From positions 14,898,113 to 14,962,112 of the forward strand of contig CM040092.1 in assembly GCA_022496805.1 (NCBI GenBank): 64,000 bases of DNA, given 5' to 3'. Positions 12,144 through 23,910 of this stretch are shown piece after piece (position 1 is the first letter of the stretch; each line of letters starts with the position of its first letter). The notes under the pieces were generated by a model, which did not search any database, was not told where the DNA came from, and saw nothing but the letters and a program-made list of their open reading frames with translations. The translations under genes and the position numbers were made by a program. The DNA is from Pohlia nutans. Lineage: Eukaryota > Streptophyta > Bryopsida > Bryales > Mniaceae.

Positions 12144-12549
12144 ATATATAGGTATTAGATTTTGTAAATAAAAAAAAGAATTCAAAGTAGAATTACCATT
12201 TGGTTTTTATCTACTTTAATTATTATATGGTCTTCATAGTTAATTACTAATGCCACTTGTATTTAATTTTCACCATTGTACTGTACATAAATTGATCATA
12301 TATTACAACAAGTAATTGGATTGATGGTTTAATATCTAATATACTCACAAAACATATATTGAAAATATCATTGGAAAATCTTTGGAAGATCTTTACTCCT
12401 TTTAGACTTAACACTTGTATATTGCAATAACGTGAATGTAAATTCATCACAGTAGTACTCAAGGGTTTGAATTTCTTTTCATAAAGAATTCCAAAACTGA
12501 AATTATTGCCATATTTTGAACTCCCCACTAATCCTTGACAATAGTTTCC

Positions 12550-12945
12550 TTCAACAATAGACAACTATTGGTATTGACAGCTCCATGATTCATCAACAAT
12601 AGACAGCTATAGGTATAAATAGCCCCACCATTTATCAACAATAAGAGCTATTGGTATTGACAACCCCATGATTCATCAACAATAGACAGCTATAGTTCTA
12701 AATAGCCCCACCATTCATCAACAATAAACAACTATTGATATAGACAACCACATGACTCATCAACAATAGATAGCTATTGGTATAGACAACCTACAATTCA
12801 TCAACAATAAACAGCTGTTGGTATAAACAACCCCACGATTCATCTAAAAATATACAACTATTGATATAGACAACTATTGGTATAGATAGCTATTGGTATA
12901 AACAACTATTGGTAATTATACTCAATAGTTGTCTATTCCAATAAC
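12550..12945. repeat. Minisatellite, period about 42 bp
   Basis: Roughly seven diverged copies of a unit containing CATCAACAATAGACAGCTAT followed by TGGTATAGACAACCCCA, shrinking to shorter units (ACTATTGGTATAG) at the right end. It also contains short inverted words (CAATAG/CTATTG). Confidence 0.85.
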
Positions 12946-13133
12946 GTGATGTCACTCGTGACATGTTGAGATTGTGAAATCAAGGAACTATAGAAGGGAT
13001 TGTGCAAAATTTGAAAGATTTGCAATTACTACTATATTTTGAACTCTCTATGAACCTTCAACATTACATTTTGATACTATCAAAACAATATCTCTAATTT
13101 AAAAGTAATCTATATTTTATTCATTATAATTAT

Positions 13134-14053
13134 CAATATGCTTACGAATTCCCATATGCACAAAAAAAATTAAGAAACTTTGAACAATGCGTGTGTACTC
13201 AAAAATGATCCGATTTGGAAACCGTAAAGTGCGTTGCAATCACATTGGAGTGTACTACAATATCATTACAAATTTACACATGTATTAATGAAAATCATAT
13301 AACAAGTTAAAAATATTATATACACTATCTACCATTGAGTGCTCTCACCTTTTGCTTCAATTACAGGTTTATTCTAGTAGGCATTTTTGAAATGAGCGTT
13401 TGAAATTTTTTTTGAGAGACTTGAGCCTATACTTGTTGAATGATTTGTATCATTTCATCTTTGTCCTTCATAATCTTTTTGATTCCATGGGCTTGTCTCC
13501 AATCATCAAGGTATATACTACGGCTTATTGGAGCACCATCCTCCATCAATGTGAGTTGAATAGGTCTATCATGCATAAAATAGAAGCCGATCAATGTATT
13601 TTCATAAATAAGTTCCACAAAATCAATTACTGATTGTTTAGATGGAGGAATGATGACAAGTGGACTTTTGTCAAAACCCATGAAAGCCCCTACACCATTA
13701 CAAAAGAAGAAATTACAAAGGAGACAGATGAAATGATACAAATTATCCAACAAGTATAGACTCAAGTATCTCAAAAACAGTTTTAAATGCTCATTTCAAA
13801 TATGCCTGCTAGAATAAACCTGTAATTGAAGCAAAAGGTGAGAGCACTCAATGGTAGATAATGTATATAATATTTTTAACTTGTTGTATGATTTTCACTA
13901 ATACATGTGTAAATTTGTAATGATATTGTAGTACACTCCAATGTGATTGCAACGCACTTTACGGTTTCCAAATCAGATCATTTTTGAGTACACACGCATT
14001 GTTCAAAGTTTTGTGAATTTTTTTCCTGTAGAGGGGAATTCGTAAGCATGTTG
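13134..14053. mobile_element. Fold-back derivative of a Tc1-like element
   Basis: Two long inverted arms (about 13134-13460 and 13725-14053) flank a 260-bp centre. On the minus strand the centre and left arm encode a decayed Tc1 transposase: HDRP, MEDGAPISRS with the second catalytic Asp, then a jump to the C-terminal segment (LISKMPTRINLVIEAKGE). The right arm holds a second, inverted copy of the same C-terminal segment. It resembles the intact element at 9058-10731 by protein but has lost the catalytic Glu segment and holds stops, so it is not autonomous. Confidence 0.75.
13427..13774 (-). pseudogene. Tc1-like transposase remnant
   Basis: The open frame contains KSPLVIIPPSKQ, DFVELIYENTLIGFYFMHDR and LMEDGAPISRS, which align in order with residues about 208-257 of the intact transposase at 9274-10317. 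The segment that would carry WPPNSPDLNPIENLW is missing: the frame passes straight from the DGAP region to the KDKDEM region. Its first 40 residues come from the inverted arm and are not transposase. Non-functional. Confidence 0.75.
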
Positions 14054-14426
14054 ACCTGACTGTACAATGAACTCTAACACTGTTCTAAGTAAGAAGCCAC
14101 ACCTGTGCTAGTTGTGCATGCAAGTTGAGCCAGATACCGGTACTAATGATATCATCTTTAATTTGTGTTAAAAAGTGGCACATATCATCTTTTGATTGGC
14201 GACAGTGACGTGGACCTTTCAAAAATATCCTGGATCAACTCCTTGGCTTGGTATTGTGTCCTATGTAAGTTAGTGCGCTTGGCTTTGTCTTCTACATGGG
14301 CATCTGCATCACTCTCCGCATTCGCAAGGTTTGTCTCTGCCATTATTTTCTTCAACGTTTTTGTATTAGCAATGCTTTGTTGTGTTGTGTAAACGATGGA
14401 TGGTTTTGCACAAACCACGGTTTTGT

Positions 14427-14437
14427 CTATATAAGCG
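14427..14437 (+). promoter_or_regulatory. Possible TATA box upstream of the kinase
   Basis: TCTATATAAGC lies about 0.9 kb upstream of the kinase ATG. A pyrimidine-rich tract ending in TCTTAG (15316-15327) just before that ATG looks like a splice acceptor, so a leader intron between about 14.5 and 15.33 kb would fit. Inference only. Confidence 0.3.
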
Positions 14438-15339
14438 GTTTAGGGTTTGATTACAACCCAGAGTGAATTTTGTTTTCATTGCATTCATCCAAGCTGCTAA
14501 CTAGGGTTGCGTACACTCAAAGCTCTTCAGGTCCCAACGTAGTTTGAATGTTTGACAAATGTGCTACAGTCAATGATAGTGTGCAGGATCTTATAGAGAG
14601 GATCATAACAAGGATCTTTACGTTTAGTGTTGCAGGTGTGCAAGATAGTCAGGGTAGAATATTTTATACCTGTAGGAGTTGCCACCCTGGGCCCTAAACA
14701 GGAGAACATGAAATGCAAGCTCTTAAAAGTGTGCTGTGGATGTGTGCATCGTTGTTGGTGCTCCGTTGCAGTTGGTGATTCCAATCCCCAGAACTCTTTG
14801 ATTCTTTGGTTTTGTTCACTGCCCTGTGAAGCTGCAACAGAGTTCGATCTTCAGAGGTGACACTTGCGTGCCACAAGAGGAGGCGATTACAAAACAAGGC
14901 TTCAAAGAGCTAAGGTGGTGACACCTGTGACTGTCAGCTGCTGAGAGTGTTTACTATTATTAGACAAACAACGAAATTTGTGAATCTTGTCAAGAGGATT
15001 CTAATGAACTAAAACATCACACATACGATAGCTATGAATTTTTGAACTTTTGCTTCAACTCCTGTACGATTGTCCCTCTCTATTGTGACATGTTTGGGAA
15101 GCCCTAACTTCAAGGTGGCATGCATGGATTAGTCACAACAATGGCTTGTCACATGTGTATTGCTTGAAACAATAATATCGTCATAAATATTATGGAGGGT
15201 AGACTTATCAATTTCAGATCTGTGTTTTCCCAGCCACTCTTTTGGTGAAAACTATCTGATGAGAATTTTGGAATCGTGCAGGGAGAATGAGGTGTGCACT
15301 CTGACACTCCTCTATTTTTTCTCTTAGAGCACAAAGGCA

Positions 15340-16554
15340 ATGGTGATGGCAGGATGGTCATGGGAGAGGTTTCGTCGATTTTTATGCACTTTTGTGCATG
15401 TAAGAGGCAAGGAAGAGATGGGACAAAAGCAGGCACATGATGATGATGATGATGTTTCAAAAGCAAATTGGTCTGAATTACCTGATGATGGTGATGATGT
15501 TATGACTTCCATTGAGAAATCTAAGGTGCACTGGTCTGAATTACTGGCAGACGGTAGCACAGACACAGAGATTCTGGCCGAGCTTGAAATCCAAGCGAGG
15601 AATGAAACCAGTTGGAAGGCTTTGCAGGAACTGAACCCTTTCTTCTTCCAGGACTGGAGTAAGAAAGTGCAAGTAGGGCAGCAAATTGCCGAGGGCGGGC
15701 AGGCCCAGATCTTTGAAGCCAAATGGAAGAAGGATGAATACCGAGATTGGCCCTTGGAGGAACTCACTCTGCCAGAGGAGATGGTGGTGAAGGTGTTCAA
15801 GTTGGAGGGATGCACTTTGGAGCATTTCATTAGTCAATGGCCTCGCATCTCCACGACATCGCAGATGGAACTCGAATGCGAACGAAACTCAGGGTTCGCA
15901 TCCTTTTACATGTCTATCTTCGTTTGTCCGATCGTCGGTGCGTATTTTTTGAACAACAAGAGGTTTGCATTTTTGATGGAAAGGTACGACTGTGATTTGC
16001 GCTCTCTCATTGATAACAAAATGCGCGACAACCGAGGCCATGGACCGCCCTTGTCAAATGAAGATGCTGGATACGTTTTGTTGTGCATTGCAAGAGGCAT
16101 GCAATGGCTTCATGACCATGGTGTTTTGCACCGGGACTTGAAAGCTTCCAACGTTCTTGTGCGGGATAGGAACTACAATTATGTTGTATCAGATTATGAA
16201 TGCTCGATGTCAACGGTAGGAACTGGTTTTTGGAGAGCTCCCGAAGTGTTGCAAGAGATGCAACATGGACGCGGTCGAAACCAAGACATATGGACAACAA
16301 AGTCGGATGTCTACAGTTTTGGTATGATTTGTTTTGAGGTTTTGACTGGGTGTATTCCTTTCTCAGAATATGCTGGTAAGAAAGATTGGGTTGAAATTAT
16401 TGATCACCATAAAAGACCTCAACTCCCTGATTACGTAGATTCCAAATTGCAAGAGTTAGTGAAGAGATGTTGGGACAAGGATCCTTCGGAAAGGCCTTCT
16501 TTCCATGACATTGTGTACAAGTATTTTGAATTTGAGGATGACACAGGGAGATAA
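15340..16554 (+). CDS. Plant protein kinase with DYE activation motif
   Basis: A 404-residue protein, uninterrupted. Residues 1-105 are a non-kinase N-terminus with an Asp run (34-38) and a duplicated W-S-E-L motif (44-47, 65-68). The kinase domain spans about 110-400: glycine-rich loop IAEGGQAQIF (116-125), ATP-binding Lys151 in VVKVF, catalytic loop HRDLKASN (264-271) with Asp266, metal-binding Asp285 in SDYECS, GTGFWRAPE (294-302), and SDVYSFGM (322-329). All catalytic residues are present, so it should phosphorylate Ser/Thr, probably in the cytosol since there is no signal peptide or membrane segment. The DFG triad is DYE here. It looks like a tyrosine-kinase-like (Raf/RLCK-type) plant kinase; partner and pathway unknown. 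A splice-acceptor-like TCTTAG at 15327 suggests an upstream leader exon. ATGs at 15340 and 15346 are both possible starts. Confidence 0.9.
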   Translation: MVMAGWSWERFRRFLCTFVHVRGKEEMGQKQAHDDDDDVSKANWSELPDDGDDVMTSIEKSKVHWSELLADGSTDTEILAELEIQARNETSWKALQELNPFFFQDWSKKVQVGQQIAEGGQAQIFEAKWKKDEYRDWPLEELTLPEEMVVKVFKLEGCTLEHFISQWPRISTTSQMELECERNSGFASFYMSIFVCPIVGAYFLNNKRFAFLMERYDCDLRSLIDNKMRDNRGHGPPLSNEDAGYVLLCIARGMQWLHDHGVLHRDLKASNVLVRDRNYNYVVSDYECSMSTVGTGFWRAPEVLQEMQHGRGRNQDIWTTKSDVYSFGMICFEVLTGCIPFSEYAGKKDWVEIIDHHKRPQLPDYVDSKLQELVKRCWDKDPSERPSFHDIVYKYFEFEDDTGR

Positions 16555-16559
16555 ATACA

Positions 16560-16690
16560 AGATTCCCATATGGGAAACAGGGACACAATTTTAACTTTCT
16601 CAGATCAAAATACACTACAATCATCCCACAAAAGTTACAATTGTGGGAATTTTGTCCCACTTCCCATATGAAATCCCATGTGGGAATGTC
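16560..16690. repeat. Hairpin-forming inverted repeat in the kinase 3' region
   Basis: TTCCCATATGGGAA and GGGACACAATTTT just after the kinase stop pair with ATTTTGTCCCACTTCCCATATG about 80 bp on. This could be a small MITE or a structured 3' UTR. Confidence 0.5.
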
Positions 16691-16699
16691 TTTATTTCT

Positions 16700-18230
16700 C
16701 CCTGGGATGACCTATTACCACCAACTTAAGCTTGCTGACCTATTTAAAGCGCTTCTATACGTGGTAAGAATTTTTTTGCGGATTCAAAATAGGATTTCAT
16801 GATTATTGCAATTGTCGCGACCATTTATTTCTTCATGTTGAAATTGTTACAAATTTTCAAAGTGGAAAGTAAGCCGTGACCCATTCCTCGACATAGAAAA
16901 CTCCCTACTTCCACACTAAGTTGTGCTAATGACCACTTGTGAAAGTATCCATCACTGTGAGTACAAGAGACTAAAAACCGAGAGTTGTGAAAATTGAAAA
17001 CTACTCTACCGATAACCAATAGTCGAGTTGGCTGCAACCTAAAACCACACCTCTGACGACTTCACTCACTCAATCTCAATGTTGGCCCTTCCTCACTCAC
17101 TCATTCAAACAATGCAAGTCCTCACTCACTCATTCACTCACTCTCGATGCACTCTTGAAATTGTCTTGAAACATTCTGATTGCAAGCATGATGTTCAGCT
17201 TTGACCTCGGGCTTAATAAAGCCACTTTGGTTGCAATTTCTATGAACCAACCAATTTCGTGCTCATGCCAACCAACAATCGCCATATTGATTTTCTAAAA
17301 CCGTTATGAATTTGCCCACATTCCGTTTTTGCACTTCTGCCATTTACATAACCTGACCAGCTGGAGATATGTTCACGACGTCGACCCATACTGGCAGCTT
17401 GACTCACCAAAATCCGCTCCTTCCCTTCCCCAATTATAAACTGACTTCCCAAAAATTACGGAAATGGGGTGGGCGGCTGGCGGTTTTGGGCCACATAAGA
17501 TAGCCGATTCTGGGGTTGGTGGTGGTAATAGGTTATCCAACCGTAGTCTTTCAAATTTTGAATCCAAAACGTCAACTTTGTTTCTAAAGCAACTTTTGAT
17601 ATTCATGAGTTGTTGTCTTCCTTTGTGATTGGTACTATTGTCGTCAGGGTTTCTGTAATTGTTCATTTATATGTTAGTTCTGATCCACACTGGTATTCAC
17701 CCAGAACTCTTTTGTATCACCCCTTTGGTAATTAATGTACAATGTGAGAATTTGGCAAGACTGATATTGGAGAGAGTGATAATAACAAGGTGAGCCTGGA
17801 GAGACTGAAAATGGAACCAATGGCGCTGCCTTTGTATGTACACACAGCTTGGAGAAGAAGTCAATACTGTAGCCTGATAGCAGATTTGGTGTAAAATAAT
17901 TCTAAAATAAACGTCAATTTTACGAAGTTTCATCTTCAAAAAAAATTGTATGGAAGAAAAAAGAATATTAAAGATTATCAAACTTAAATTGACATTTACA
18001 TAATTATTTTTTACAAGAAATATTTAATCTGGCGGATGAGTGTTGAATCTGCTACCAATCTTTGCCAACTTCGTATATATTTTGATGGTGCTGTGCAATA
18101 AATGGTTAGCTTTGCAGTTTCGGGAACTGGGCCAATGTACTGCAAACTTCAATTCCACGAAATAATCATAACGCTAGCCCAAAATCCATTGTGAATAGAG
18201 TTTGTTGGGGGTAGTTCTTCTAGCCAATCA
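16700..18230. other. Gene-poor gap with a CACTCACT-rich patch
   Basis: No gene recognised. 17055-17150 is rich in the simple words CACTCACTCATT and TCACTCACTC. Short open frames on the minus strand (17240-17666) show no known domain. Confidence 0.5.
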
Positions 18231-18233
18231 TGC

Positions 18234-18383
18234 CGTGAAGGTATGGATGGCGAGGTTTACTCTTAGTGCCTTCTCTTGGAGATTGTGAAGGTGTGGATAG
18301 TGAGGTTTACTCTTAGTGCCTTCTCTTGGAGATTGTGAAGGTGTGGATAGCGAGGTTTACTCTTAGTGCCTTCTCTTGGAGAT
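18234..18383. repeat. Three tandem copies of a 50-bp unit
   Basis: Each unit carries GCGAGGTTTACTCTTAGTGC and CTTCTCTTGGAGATT. The copies are nearly identical, so the expansion is recent. Confidence 0.9.
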
Positions 18384-18429
18384 AGACCCTGTGACTCACA
18401 CCAATAACTAGTAGCTAGTAATCAATACA

Positions 18430-18976
18430 TTAACCCTTAAACGTACCACTCCTTTGTAGGAAAGTCAAACTACACAATTTAGCCTTCAAGATTTATCAAA
18501 ATATATTTTGTAATATTTTTCATGCATGGAATTGAATGTTTCCTATCAGTCTTGAAATTTTCAGATTTTTTTGATTTAATACGGCCTTTTTAACAAATTT
18601 TTAAGTCAAATACTTCAAAAAATAATTTTTATTACAAAAAAGCTTTAAAAATTTAATATTTTTTTGGGAGCACGTACAAATTACAATGGAGAATCACATG
18701 ATATGTTTTCCATAGAAAATTTTTATTTAAATTTTGAAATTCGAAAGGTGAACATCCTATGTAGTGTAATTCAAACCTTGAGCTACAAAGCTTGCACAAG
18801 CAATAAAATACTCAATAATTGGAATTTTTAAGATTTGAAAAGTGGAGTTCAAACTAGACTTAATAAACTTCATTTTCTTAGTTGGGTGTATTAGCAACAA
18901 AAGTCGCCTTCAAGATCAAAATTGGGTTTGACCAACAAACGTCCAGAAACTGAATGCCTGGACGTTTAGGGGTTAA
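18430..18976. mobile_element. Element with TTAACCC...GGGGTTAA ends
   Basis: Left end TTAACCCTTAAACGTACCA and right end TGGACGTTTAGGGGTTAA are inverted repeats and a variant of the TTAACCCCTAAAGGACC ends seen elsewhere. The interior is AT-rich and non-coding. Confidence 0.5.
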
Positions 18977-19049
18977 GGAAGGTTGTTTTGTTTTGTTTTG
19001 TTTTGTTATGTTGAGATCTCTTCGACTGTGCGTTCGGCGGCTGCGATCT

Positions 19050-20010
19050 TAGTATTGTCGGAAAGCTCCCAAGGAGGATGAGTGCACAGAGTTGGTTTCT
19101 GTGGCGTTTAGACCTACTGTGCAAAAGTTGTAGATTTTAAAATAAAAGTCATTACTATAAATTGAATTAAATTATGAAAAATGGAATATGGGGTTTTTGA
19201 TGTCATTCTTGGCATTGTTGAAAAACTCTCGACAAGTATGGGAGCACAAAAATTGTTTTGTAGTTTTTGGATCTATAGTGTAAAAATCATGGATTTTTAA
19301 TTGAATTTTGTCACCATAAATTGAATTAAGTTATGAATTTTAAATTTAAAAAAGAAAAAGAAAAAACATAAGTATAGGGAACACACAAAAACACTAAAAA
19401 CATTGGGAACATGGGGAACACACAAGTAAACAAGGAACATATGGGTATACAGGGAATATGGGGAATAGATGGGAACATGCAAAACTTGGGGAACGCACCC
19501 GGGAACGCATGGGTACATGGACGACACATGGATACACGGGAACGCACAAATACACACGGAGCACAAAGGACATAAACAACACATGGAACATCTGGGCCAA
19601 CGGCACATGGCCATACTAGTTAACCCTCAAAGGACCTTCATTATATATCTATAAAAATTCCAAAACTGTGAAAAAGAACCTCCTTGAAGTAAAATGTTAT
19701 TAAAAGAAAATCTAAACCTTTTTACTTTATTCCAAACATGTGATCTTCAAATTAACTTTGAATATGAGTAGTAAACCAAAATCCAACCATTGGAAGTCCG
19801 CCATTAGTGAGATTATACCATTCAAAGTTGGTTGATTTGGTTTTTTTTGCTTCTGCCCGAGGGGAAATTTTCTCTGAGATGATTGAAATCGGGACTTTAG
19901 ACCTCAGTTTTGAGAGAAGTAATATTGTATTTTGATTATAGATGAGATGGCCTACATTAGTGCAAAATTGGAGAGGAAGAGGCCATTAGGATCATTTGGC
20001 CAACTCCTAC
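19050..20010. repeat. Dispersed repeat, copy 3 of 3, with expanded minisatellite
   Basis: Aligns by eye with 1230-2540. A purine-rich patch of words like GGGAACACATGGGTACA is much longer here (about 19360-19600) than in copy 1 (about 1680-1780). It creates overlapping Cys-rich minus-strand frames that are artefacts. Confidence 0.6.
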
Positions 20011-20224
20011 TCGCAATTAGCATTAGAGAAAATAGGAGCCCTGTAGAAGGCCCCTTCAGAAGTCACGAATGGGACCTTCAATTACATTTAAATGTGCTAG
20101 GGGCATGAAGAATCCCCTATACTTGCTCAGGTAAGTGAAGGCGGACAATTATGAGGGTAAGACAGGGAATGCGGTTCCCATTGGTAGAATTTTTTTCTTG
20201 TACTTGATATAAATGCTTTTTAAG

Positions 20225-20560
20225 CCCAGAAAGAGCATAGTTAATGCTGATTGGTAATACTTTGATTAACTATAGTTAACCATATGTTGATTAACTATGA
20301 TTAATGCTGATTGACTATGATTAATGCTGATTGGTGATGCTGATTAACTATATGATTGGTAATGCTGATTAACTATATGATTGGTAATGCTGATTAACTA
20401 TGATTGGTAATGCTGATTGACTATATGATTGGTAATGCTGATTGACTATATGATTGGTAATGCTGATTAACTATGATTGGTAATGCTGATTGACCGTAAT
20501 ACTTTCATTAATTGGTAATACTGATTAATTGATTGGTAATGCTGATTAACTATGATTCAT
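20225..20560. repeat. Tandem repeat, unit about 25 bp
   Basis: Repeated words GATTGGTAATGCTGATTAAC TATAT with small variations, about a dozen copies. The inverted form (ATTGCCAATCAACATTAACT) recurs at 20655-20700, so single strands could fold back. Confidence 0.85.
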
Positions 20561-20984
20561 AAAAATTATATCGTTTATTTAATTTTTTTTAAAAATTCCT
20601 TGTAAAATCATCATTTTCAACTAAGTTGTTCTTTCTGGGCTTAGACTATGTTAATGCTAGTATTGCCAATCAACATTAACTATGATTAACCATGATTGGT
20701 AATACTTTCATTAACCCTTTGACGCTCCTGCGTCTAATATTTGAACGACGAACAGATTCAAGTTGTTCGATTCTCATTCGAATTGGACGGTTTTCATCCA
20801 CATAAATTTCTCTTGGTTCTTGTGCAAGTTTACTATCTATTGTAGGGTTTGGATTTTAAAAATGGGTTATTATGATTTTTGGAAAAATCACACAATTGGT
20901 TTATGTCAAGTTTCATTCTTAGTTCAAAAAATGAGACCTAAAACATGATTTTCCAAAATAAGCACTACTAGGAAAACAATCGAA

Positions 20985-21220
20985 ATATGACTACGGCCAT
21001 ATGACTAGATATGACTATCGGGAGGATATGACTCACCAATAACTACTTTGGTGACTAGAGCAGTCCATAGTCATCACATGACTATGATTTTAGTCATATT
21101 TCCACGGGACCTCAATGGGAACGTATTCTTCTGTGGGCAGCCATATGACTTTTTGCATGGGCAGCGATATGATTAGATTTAGTAGTTATGTGACTATAGT
21201 TTCGGGTAGCCATTTGTAAG
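20985..21220. repeat. Left subterminal TGACTA array of the CACTA element
   Basis: Many ATATGACTA, GTGACTA and CATAGTCAT words in both orientations within 235 bp of the left end. Confidence 0.75.
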
Positions 21221-21828
21221 TGGGTTTTTGAGTGTGGCCTTCATGGTTTTAATTCAAATTTTTATCCTTTGTTTAATGATCTATTTATACCCACTCAATT
21301 TGACTTTCTTTCCTTCTGATTAGGGTTTTCTTTCGAATTTATTTTGTTCCTTCGAGGTTTTAACATTTTATATATTGTATTTTTTAACTTTTTATTCAAA
21401 AACAAGCTGGCATGTTTTGCTTTTGTTTTTTTTATATTTTTTCATTCCATAATTTTTTTGGAAGTCATACAATTTTATATCATTTTTGCAATTCATCTGT
21501 CTTGGATATTTTTTCGAGATACCCTTCTTACTGTCTACAGTCTTTGCAGTTCTCTTTGCACCTTGGTCAAATACTTGTTATTTATCGATTTTGCATTGAT
21601 GTATTGTTTTTCTCATTTTGACTAGGATATTTTTATTTTGACTACAGCGCTTCTTCTCCTCATGTATTCTTTCTACTTTTCTTTACTCTACCTCTCCTTC
21701 TTTTTTATCAGCTTTTTCTTTCAATTTGTGCCCGTTTCACATCCATGTTGACTATTTTCTCAATCATTGGTTTAGTGTTGCTTTGGTATTCATCTTGAAT
21801 TATAATTTGAGGTAGTGCCTTGGAAAGT

Positions 21829-22096
21829 GCACTCTACATTATGTTTGAGTCTAATCACATGCGTTCATGACCCCTTCTAAAAACCCCGTCGTATACGAGA
21901 GGTTATATGTCTAAATACCTTTATATACAGATGTATTTTGTTCTAAATATATGTTTAGTGTAAGTATACGTGAATATTTTCAGTTCTGAATGTGTTTATT
22001 GTATGTATACGTTATACGGCAATGTTCAAATTAATACCCCTTTTGTGCACTCACGTATACTCGTACATGTTTAGTACAGTGCACCCCACGAGGGTA
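21829..22096 (+). mobile_element. hAT-like MITE, diverged copy
   Basis: Same sequence as the better preserved element at 27243-27495: GTGCACTCTACATTATGTTT at the left, GTTTAGTACAGTGCACCCC at the right. Its outermost bases have decayed. It lies inside the 20963-25764 CACTA element, so it landed after that element formed, or was carried in by it. Confidence 0.65.
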
Positions 22097-22394
22097 GTGC
22101 GCATGCATGTTCTAGCGTCAATCAATGATGTTGAAGATATTTATATGGCAGATCCCTTTGTATACCATGGCAATGTAGAATTAGCAATTTGCAATTGGCC
22201 ATTTGCTGCAGTTCAAAAAATACTCTTCCGCACTGTAGACAGTAATGTCGAGCGACTGACTCATATTAGTCGTGCATGTAGAATCACTGACTAAGTGTAG
22301 TCATCAAGATTACCGAGACCACAGCTACTGCATATCATGTTTCGTACTTGGTTTGCTAATACAATGGGCTATGCCATGCATTTGACCTCATTTC

Positions 22395-23252
22395 CTACTG
22401 AGATGGCACATCATGTCCCACCTCTAAATCCTCCTCTGCAGCGACCAAAGCTTGGTTTACATCTTCTGTGGTTAGTCTCCTACATCTTCTCAAATCAGGA
22501 GTGTCCAGTTCCCTTTCCACGGTAGTGTATTCAGGCCATAGGCCTACATGCTCCTCGTCTCTACCTAACTGCACACTCTGCAGATCATCTCTTTCGCCAT
22601 CACTTGACTCGACTCTTGCGCCACGCGGCTGTCGTCGTAACATAATTTTCCATCCACTGTTGTCCTCGTCGTCTACATAAAAACTTGTTGTACGTGAAGA
22701 GGAAATGCAAAGGAGTCCGCTGAATATAGAATCAATCGATCAAATCTGAACAATGTGAATCCATATTCGTCACATTTCATTGTAGCGCGAGCTCCCCTCT
22801 TGTTTGCTTGGGCCCATGTGCAATACAACACCACCACTTCAAATTTGCCGTAGTCTACGCTGATAATTTCGTCCACCCACCCCACATACTCCAGATTTGC
22901 TGTCCTCATGTTCCTGTCACTAGAACTAGCGCGACAAGATTGCAGAAACGTAGCCGCTACTCCACTGTCACATGTCGACATATCTACTTCTGTTCCGCGT
23001 ACTCGTATATGATTGCCGTATGCATACATCGCCTTGTATCCCTTTGCTTCTCGTCTAGGAGGCAGTAACAGTGCGAGTATATCCCCAGAGACATCATTCC
23101 CCATTGCAACGTCTTCAGATGCAACATTTTTGAACCACGTATTGAAGGATTCCTGTCGTATATCCATGGGATAATCTGGAAGTTTTCTCCTGCTTCGTTT
23201 TCCGAATTCTTTTCTGGCCTCTTCTCGTCGACTCATTTCACTCGCGTACCGC
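22395..23252 (-). pseudogene. CACTA element protein relic with DUF4216 domain
   Basis: A splice-acceptor-like ATATTGCAG precedes RYASEMSRREEARKEFGKR at 23252. The frame runs about 190 codons through LPDYPMDIRQESFNTWFKN and then a DUF4216-type segment (LEYVGWVDEIISVDYGKFEV, KCDEYGFTLFRF, HVQQVF). DUF4216 is a domain of unknown function typical of the C-terminal part of plant CACTA (TNPD/En-Spm) proteins. At about 22680 a run of five T shifts the frame. The expected continuation (YVDDEDNSGWKIM) goes on in another frame to a stop near 22395. The catalytic transposase core that should lie upstream is absent. Confidence 0.8.
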
Positions 23253-23661
23253 CTGCAATATACACATCACCTCCATTCCGTTATTTTTCCTAAATTTTTA
23301 GAAGACAACCTCATGTGTATCTCTGTTAGTCAGCTTTTCCAGAATGGTGACTATACTTAGTCGTTTTATTCACTTTCCTGACTGTTCCGTCTGTCTCGTG
23401 CTAATAGCTAGTCCTTAAATCTAAAATGATGACCAGATGAAGTGCTTAGTTTATCTTATATTACTATGTAAGAATTATATTGCTTGGGTGCATACTCTTT
23501 GTAATCTTGAAGGATTTCATGCAATGTTCCTCTCTTGTTTTGGTGATGCCCTCATCTAAATTAGGTTCTGTACAATTCAATCAGTACAATTGGACATGAA
23601 CTCTTTGCAAGTTAAGGATGGCGAATTCACGAAGAGTGAGAAATACTGCACTCGTTCTTAA

Positions 23662-23910
23662 TTTGCAAGCGAGGGTCTGAGCCAAGAGACCTTACCGCTT
23701 TTAGTAAAGATGTCACCGACAGAGGAAGAAGTGTCCAAGTTTCAAGAGTATAAGGGCGACTCAGTTTTGTTGGGTCCAGCAAATCGCATCATTCTAGAAA
23801 TACTTCAGATTCCTAATGCGTTTGAGCGCCTTGACGCGTTGCTTTATAGAGCATCGTTTGAGGAAGAGCTAAGTATACTCATTCTAGCACTATTTCAAAA
23901 TCGTCAATGA
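23662..23910 (+). pseudogene. Captured formin FH2-domain fragment
   Basis: The frame reads SEGLSQETLPLLVKMSPTEE, then KGDSVLLGPANRIILEIL, IPNAFERLDALLYRASFEEE, and stops shortly after. This matches in order the plant formin FH2 segment of the form LL-K-M-P-T-EEE ... LGPAERF ... IPFAF-RL-LLF ... EE. Formins nucleate actin filaments through this domain. Only about 80 of some 400 FH2 residues are present, and an acceptor-like TTTGCAAG precedes it, so it looks like one captured exon inside the CACTA element rather than a working gene. Confidence 0.75.

Noticed and set aside
14185..14418. Minus-strand frame with a plausible-looking charged sequence (MAETNLANAESDADAHVEDK)
   Set aside because: Short, overlaps the presumed kinase promoter, has no recognised domain and no neighbouring exon.
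15149..15837. Antisense frames over the kinase, one with a His run
   Set aside because: Shadows of the kinase gene; the His run is the complement of its Asp codons.
19297..19614. Cys- and Pro-rich minus-strand frames, three overlapping
   Set aside because: Products of a purine-rich minisatellite in a dispersed repeat. The frames overlap each other and are absent from the other copies.
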